This document shows positions 6,032-7,094 of a stretch of DNA of 7,094 nt, piece by piece. A program made the position numbers and the translations under genes. The number at the start of each line of letters is the position of its first letter. Positions within the stretch are counted from its first letter, which is position 1. This DNA comes from Azoarcus sp. (GTDB taxonomy: Bacteria; Pseudomonadota; Gammaproteobacteria; Burkholderiales; Rhodocyclaceae), in NCBI GenBank assembly GCA_031258035.1, contig JAIRNL010000161.1, positions 1-7,094 of the forward strand, read 5' to 3'. A model generated the notes under the pieces. That model was not told the DNA's origin. It worked only from the letters and a program-made list of their open reading frames with translations, and ran no database searches.

Positions 6032-6067
6032 CGGTAAACTTCACACATCGTGTTTGCTAGGTTTTTA
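6029..6067 (+). terminator. Weak hairpin followed by T-run
   Basis: TAGC (6029-6032) and AAAC (6036-6039) can pair with GCTA (6056-6059) and GTTT (6052-6055), leaving a 3-nt bulge and a 12-nt loop, and TTTTT follows at 6062-6066. The stem is AT-rich and would be a poor terminator. It is listed because it starts exactly at the stop of the doubtful 77-residue ORF and would insulate the response-regulator promoter. Confidence 0.2.
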
Positions 6068-6101
6068 CGTGCGGATCGCGGCATATCCATAAAGCCCGCG
6101 A

Positions 6102-6115
6102 TTGTATTGATACAA
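6102..6115. promoter_or_regulatory. Dyad TTGTAT-TG-ATACAA, possible operator
   Basis: A perfect 6-bp dyad with a 2-nt centre. Its right part, TGATACAA (6108-6115), recurs exactly at 6153-6160, where it forms the -10 region of the proposed response-regulator promoter, 45 bp downstream. The spacing, a little over four helical turns, and the position upstream of the -35 fit a regulator site, but I cannot name a regulator. Confidence 0.35.
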
Positions 6116-6132
6116 AAATAGCCATGTTGCAG

Positions 6133-6161
6133 TGAACAAAACGACGCGGTAATGATACAAT
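6133..6161 (+). promoter_or_regulatory. Likely sigma70-type promoter of the response regulator
   Basis: An extended -10, TGATACAAT (6153-6161, hexamer TACAAT), lies 17 nt from TGAACA (6133-6138), which matches four of six bases of a -35. Transcription would begin near 6168, giving a leader of about 80 nt before the GTG at 6247. It sits in the most AT-rich part of the window. Confidence 0.45.
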
Positions 6162-6246
6162 ACCTAATATATATGCGTTTTTCGTTTCTTATTTACCGAA
6201 CGGCGCGGGCATTATGGCTTTTCGTCTTCCGGTCGGAGGTAATATC

Positions 6247-7094
6247 GTGAGTCTCTTCGGGCAGATTTTTTCCTTTTTCCGCAGGAAGGCCATCCCCTCG
6301 GCGATCGAAGACGAGCTGGAAGAGCGTCGCCTGCATCCGCGCATCAATCCCAAGGAAGCGACGCGCATCCTCGTGATCGACGATTCCCCGACGATCCTGA
6401 CGGCGATGAAGCGCTTCATCGAATCGGCCCATTGCGTCTTCCTGGGCGCGATCGACGCGAAGATGGGCATGGAGGTCGCCCTCACCCAGAAGCCGGACAT
6501 GATCTTCCTTGATATCGTCATGCCCGGCATCAATGGCTTCGCGGCCTTGCGCGCCCTGCGCAAGAACGCCCGCACGCAGGATATTCCCATCGTCATGATG
6601 AGCGGCAACGAGCAGGCCAAGGCGCAGTTTTTCGGCGCCCACATCGGCGCCGACGATTTCATGAAGAAGCCGTTTTCCCGTTTCGAGGTTTTCGCCCACA
6701 TCGCGCGCCTGCTCGACGCGGACTGTGTTCCCCGGCGTCCGCCGCTGGAACTGCCCTACAACAGCCCACCCGTGACCCCGGAAGCGGCCCCGGTCCAGGC
6801 AGCGCCAAGGCGCGACGAAGCGCCGGCCCACGCGGAGCGCCCGCCCGATCCCGAGAAATACGCCGTGTCTCCGGAAAAGGCCGCCAGGGCGTCCACGGCC
6901 CCGAAAGCCCCCGTTCAAAAAGCTGCCGCGTCCAAGGCGCCCGCCGTCGCCGCCCGGAAGGAGGCCGCGCCTCCCCCGAAAGCGGCAGCCAGGAAAGCCG
7001 CCGCCCCGCAGCCGAAGCCACCCGCGGCCAATGTGGCCCCTGCCGCCGAGGTGCATCCCAGGTCTCCCGCCGCGCCAGTCCAGGCCGGCCCCGC
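6247..7094 (+). CDS. Response regulator with N-terminal REC domain and long Ala/Pro/Lys-rich tail (truncated by window)
   Basis: The reading frame is open to the window edge (282 residues visible). After a short hydrophobic, then charged N-terminus (VSLFGQIFSFFRRK, 1-14, and a helix at 18-30), a REC domain spans about 39-158: acidic pair D45-D46 in VIDDSPT, phosphoacceptor D89 in FLDIVMPGINGF, S119 in VMMSG and K141 in MKKPF. All catalytic positions are intact, so it should accept phosphate from a histidine kinase, none of which is in the window. From about 162 onwards the protein is low-complexity, dominated by Ala, Pro, Lys and Arg (for example PKAAARKAAAP), resembling histone-H1-like tails or flexible linkers. 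The GTG start has GGAGG (6235-6239) with 7 nt spacing. An in-frame ATG at 6214 would add 11 residues but lacks a Shine-Dalgarno. The REC part resembles PilG-like and other single-domain regulators; whether an output domain follows the tail cannot be seen. Confidence 0.9.
   Translation, partial: MSLFGQIFSFFRRKAIPSAIEDELEERRLHPRINPKEATRILVIDDSPTILTAMKRFIESAHCVFLGAIDAKMGMEVALTQKPDMIFLDIVMPGINGFAALRALRKNARTQDIPIVMMSGNEQAKAQFFGAHIGADDFMKKPFSRFEVFAHIARLLDADCVPRRPPLELPYNSPPVTPEAAPVQAAPRRDEAPAHAERPPDPEKYAVSPEKAARASTAPKAPVQKAAASKAPAVAARKEAAPPPKAAARKAAAPQPKPPAANVAPAAEVHPRSPAAPVQAGP

Larger units (their letters stand above)
5769..6246. other. 478-bp spacer without a confident protein gene
   Basis: This stretch separates the minus-strand small-protein gene from the plus-strand response regulator. 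Its left half (5794-5995) is GC-rich with several inverted repeats: CGCCTT/AAGGCG (5811-5816 with 5827-5832), CGACCT/AGGTCG (5899-5904 with 5917-5922), GCCGG/CCGGC (5962-5966 with 5970-5974), and a longer-range pairing of 5847-5858 with 5957-5968. Its right half (6000-6200) is distinctly AT-rich, with a 7-bp inverted repeat ATCGCGG/CCGCGAT (6075-6081 with 6096-6102) and the promoter elements listed separately. I see no tRNA or recognised riboswitch. Confidence 0.6.

Noticed and set aside
6075..6102. Inverted repeat ATCGCGG/CCGCGAT as a terminator
   Set aside because: No T-run follows on either strand; it is kept only as part of the spacer description.
6193..7056. Minus-strand open frame opposite the response regulator
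   Set aside because: The plus strand has an intact REC domain with all catalytic residues; the minus product is a Gly/Arg-rich shadow.

Overview
The window is GC-rich with tightly packed genes and looks chromosomal. The gene families (HemW, a YeeZ-like SDR protein, a ferredoxin-fused flavin reductase starting MSYxIxLxPG, a degenerate EAL-HDOD protein, and a small cytochrome c of the c551/c8 type) suggest a betaproteobacterium, possibly a Rhodocyclales-like respiratory bacterium. That placement is inferred from recalled family distribution, not from a search. I see no transposase, integrase, phage gene, CRISPR array, tRNA or rRNA.

Layout, left to right. On the minus strand, positions 2095 to 5 hold a two-gene unit: an atypical SDR/epimerase-like protein followed by the radical-SAM heme chaperone HemW. 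Diverging from it on the plus strand, and sharing a CATG at its start, is a 2Fe-2S/FAD/NAD(P)H reductase (2094-3119), followed 10 nt later by an EAL-HDOD signalling protein (3130-4266). A strong bidirectional terminator hairpin separates this pair from a convergent periplasmic cytochrome c gene (4671-4369, minus). Next comes a minus-strand pair: a 57-residue unknown protein (5765-5592) and a class I glutamine amidotransferase (5595-4834). They overlap by ATGA and appear translationally coupled. A spacer of about 480 bp follows, carrying inverted repeats and a plausible promoter. The window ends in a plus-strand response regulator (from 6247) whose REC domain runs into a long Ala/Pro/Lys/Arg-rich tail cut by the window edge.

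There is no single recognisable pathway. Themes are redox and heme (HemW, flavin reductase, cytochrome c) and signalling (EAL-HDOD, REC). The least explained part is 5590-6250: an unknown small protein whose ribosome-binding site lies inside a perfect hairpin, a mirror-image ribosome-binding site serving a doubtful opposite-strand ORF, a possible structured RNA, and repeated TGATACAA elements before the response-regulator gene. I found no defence system, secretion system or biosynthetic cluster.
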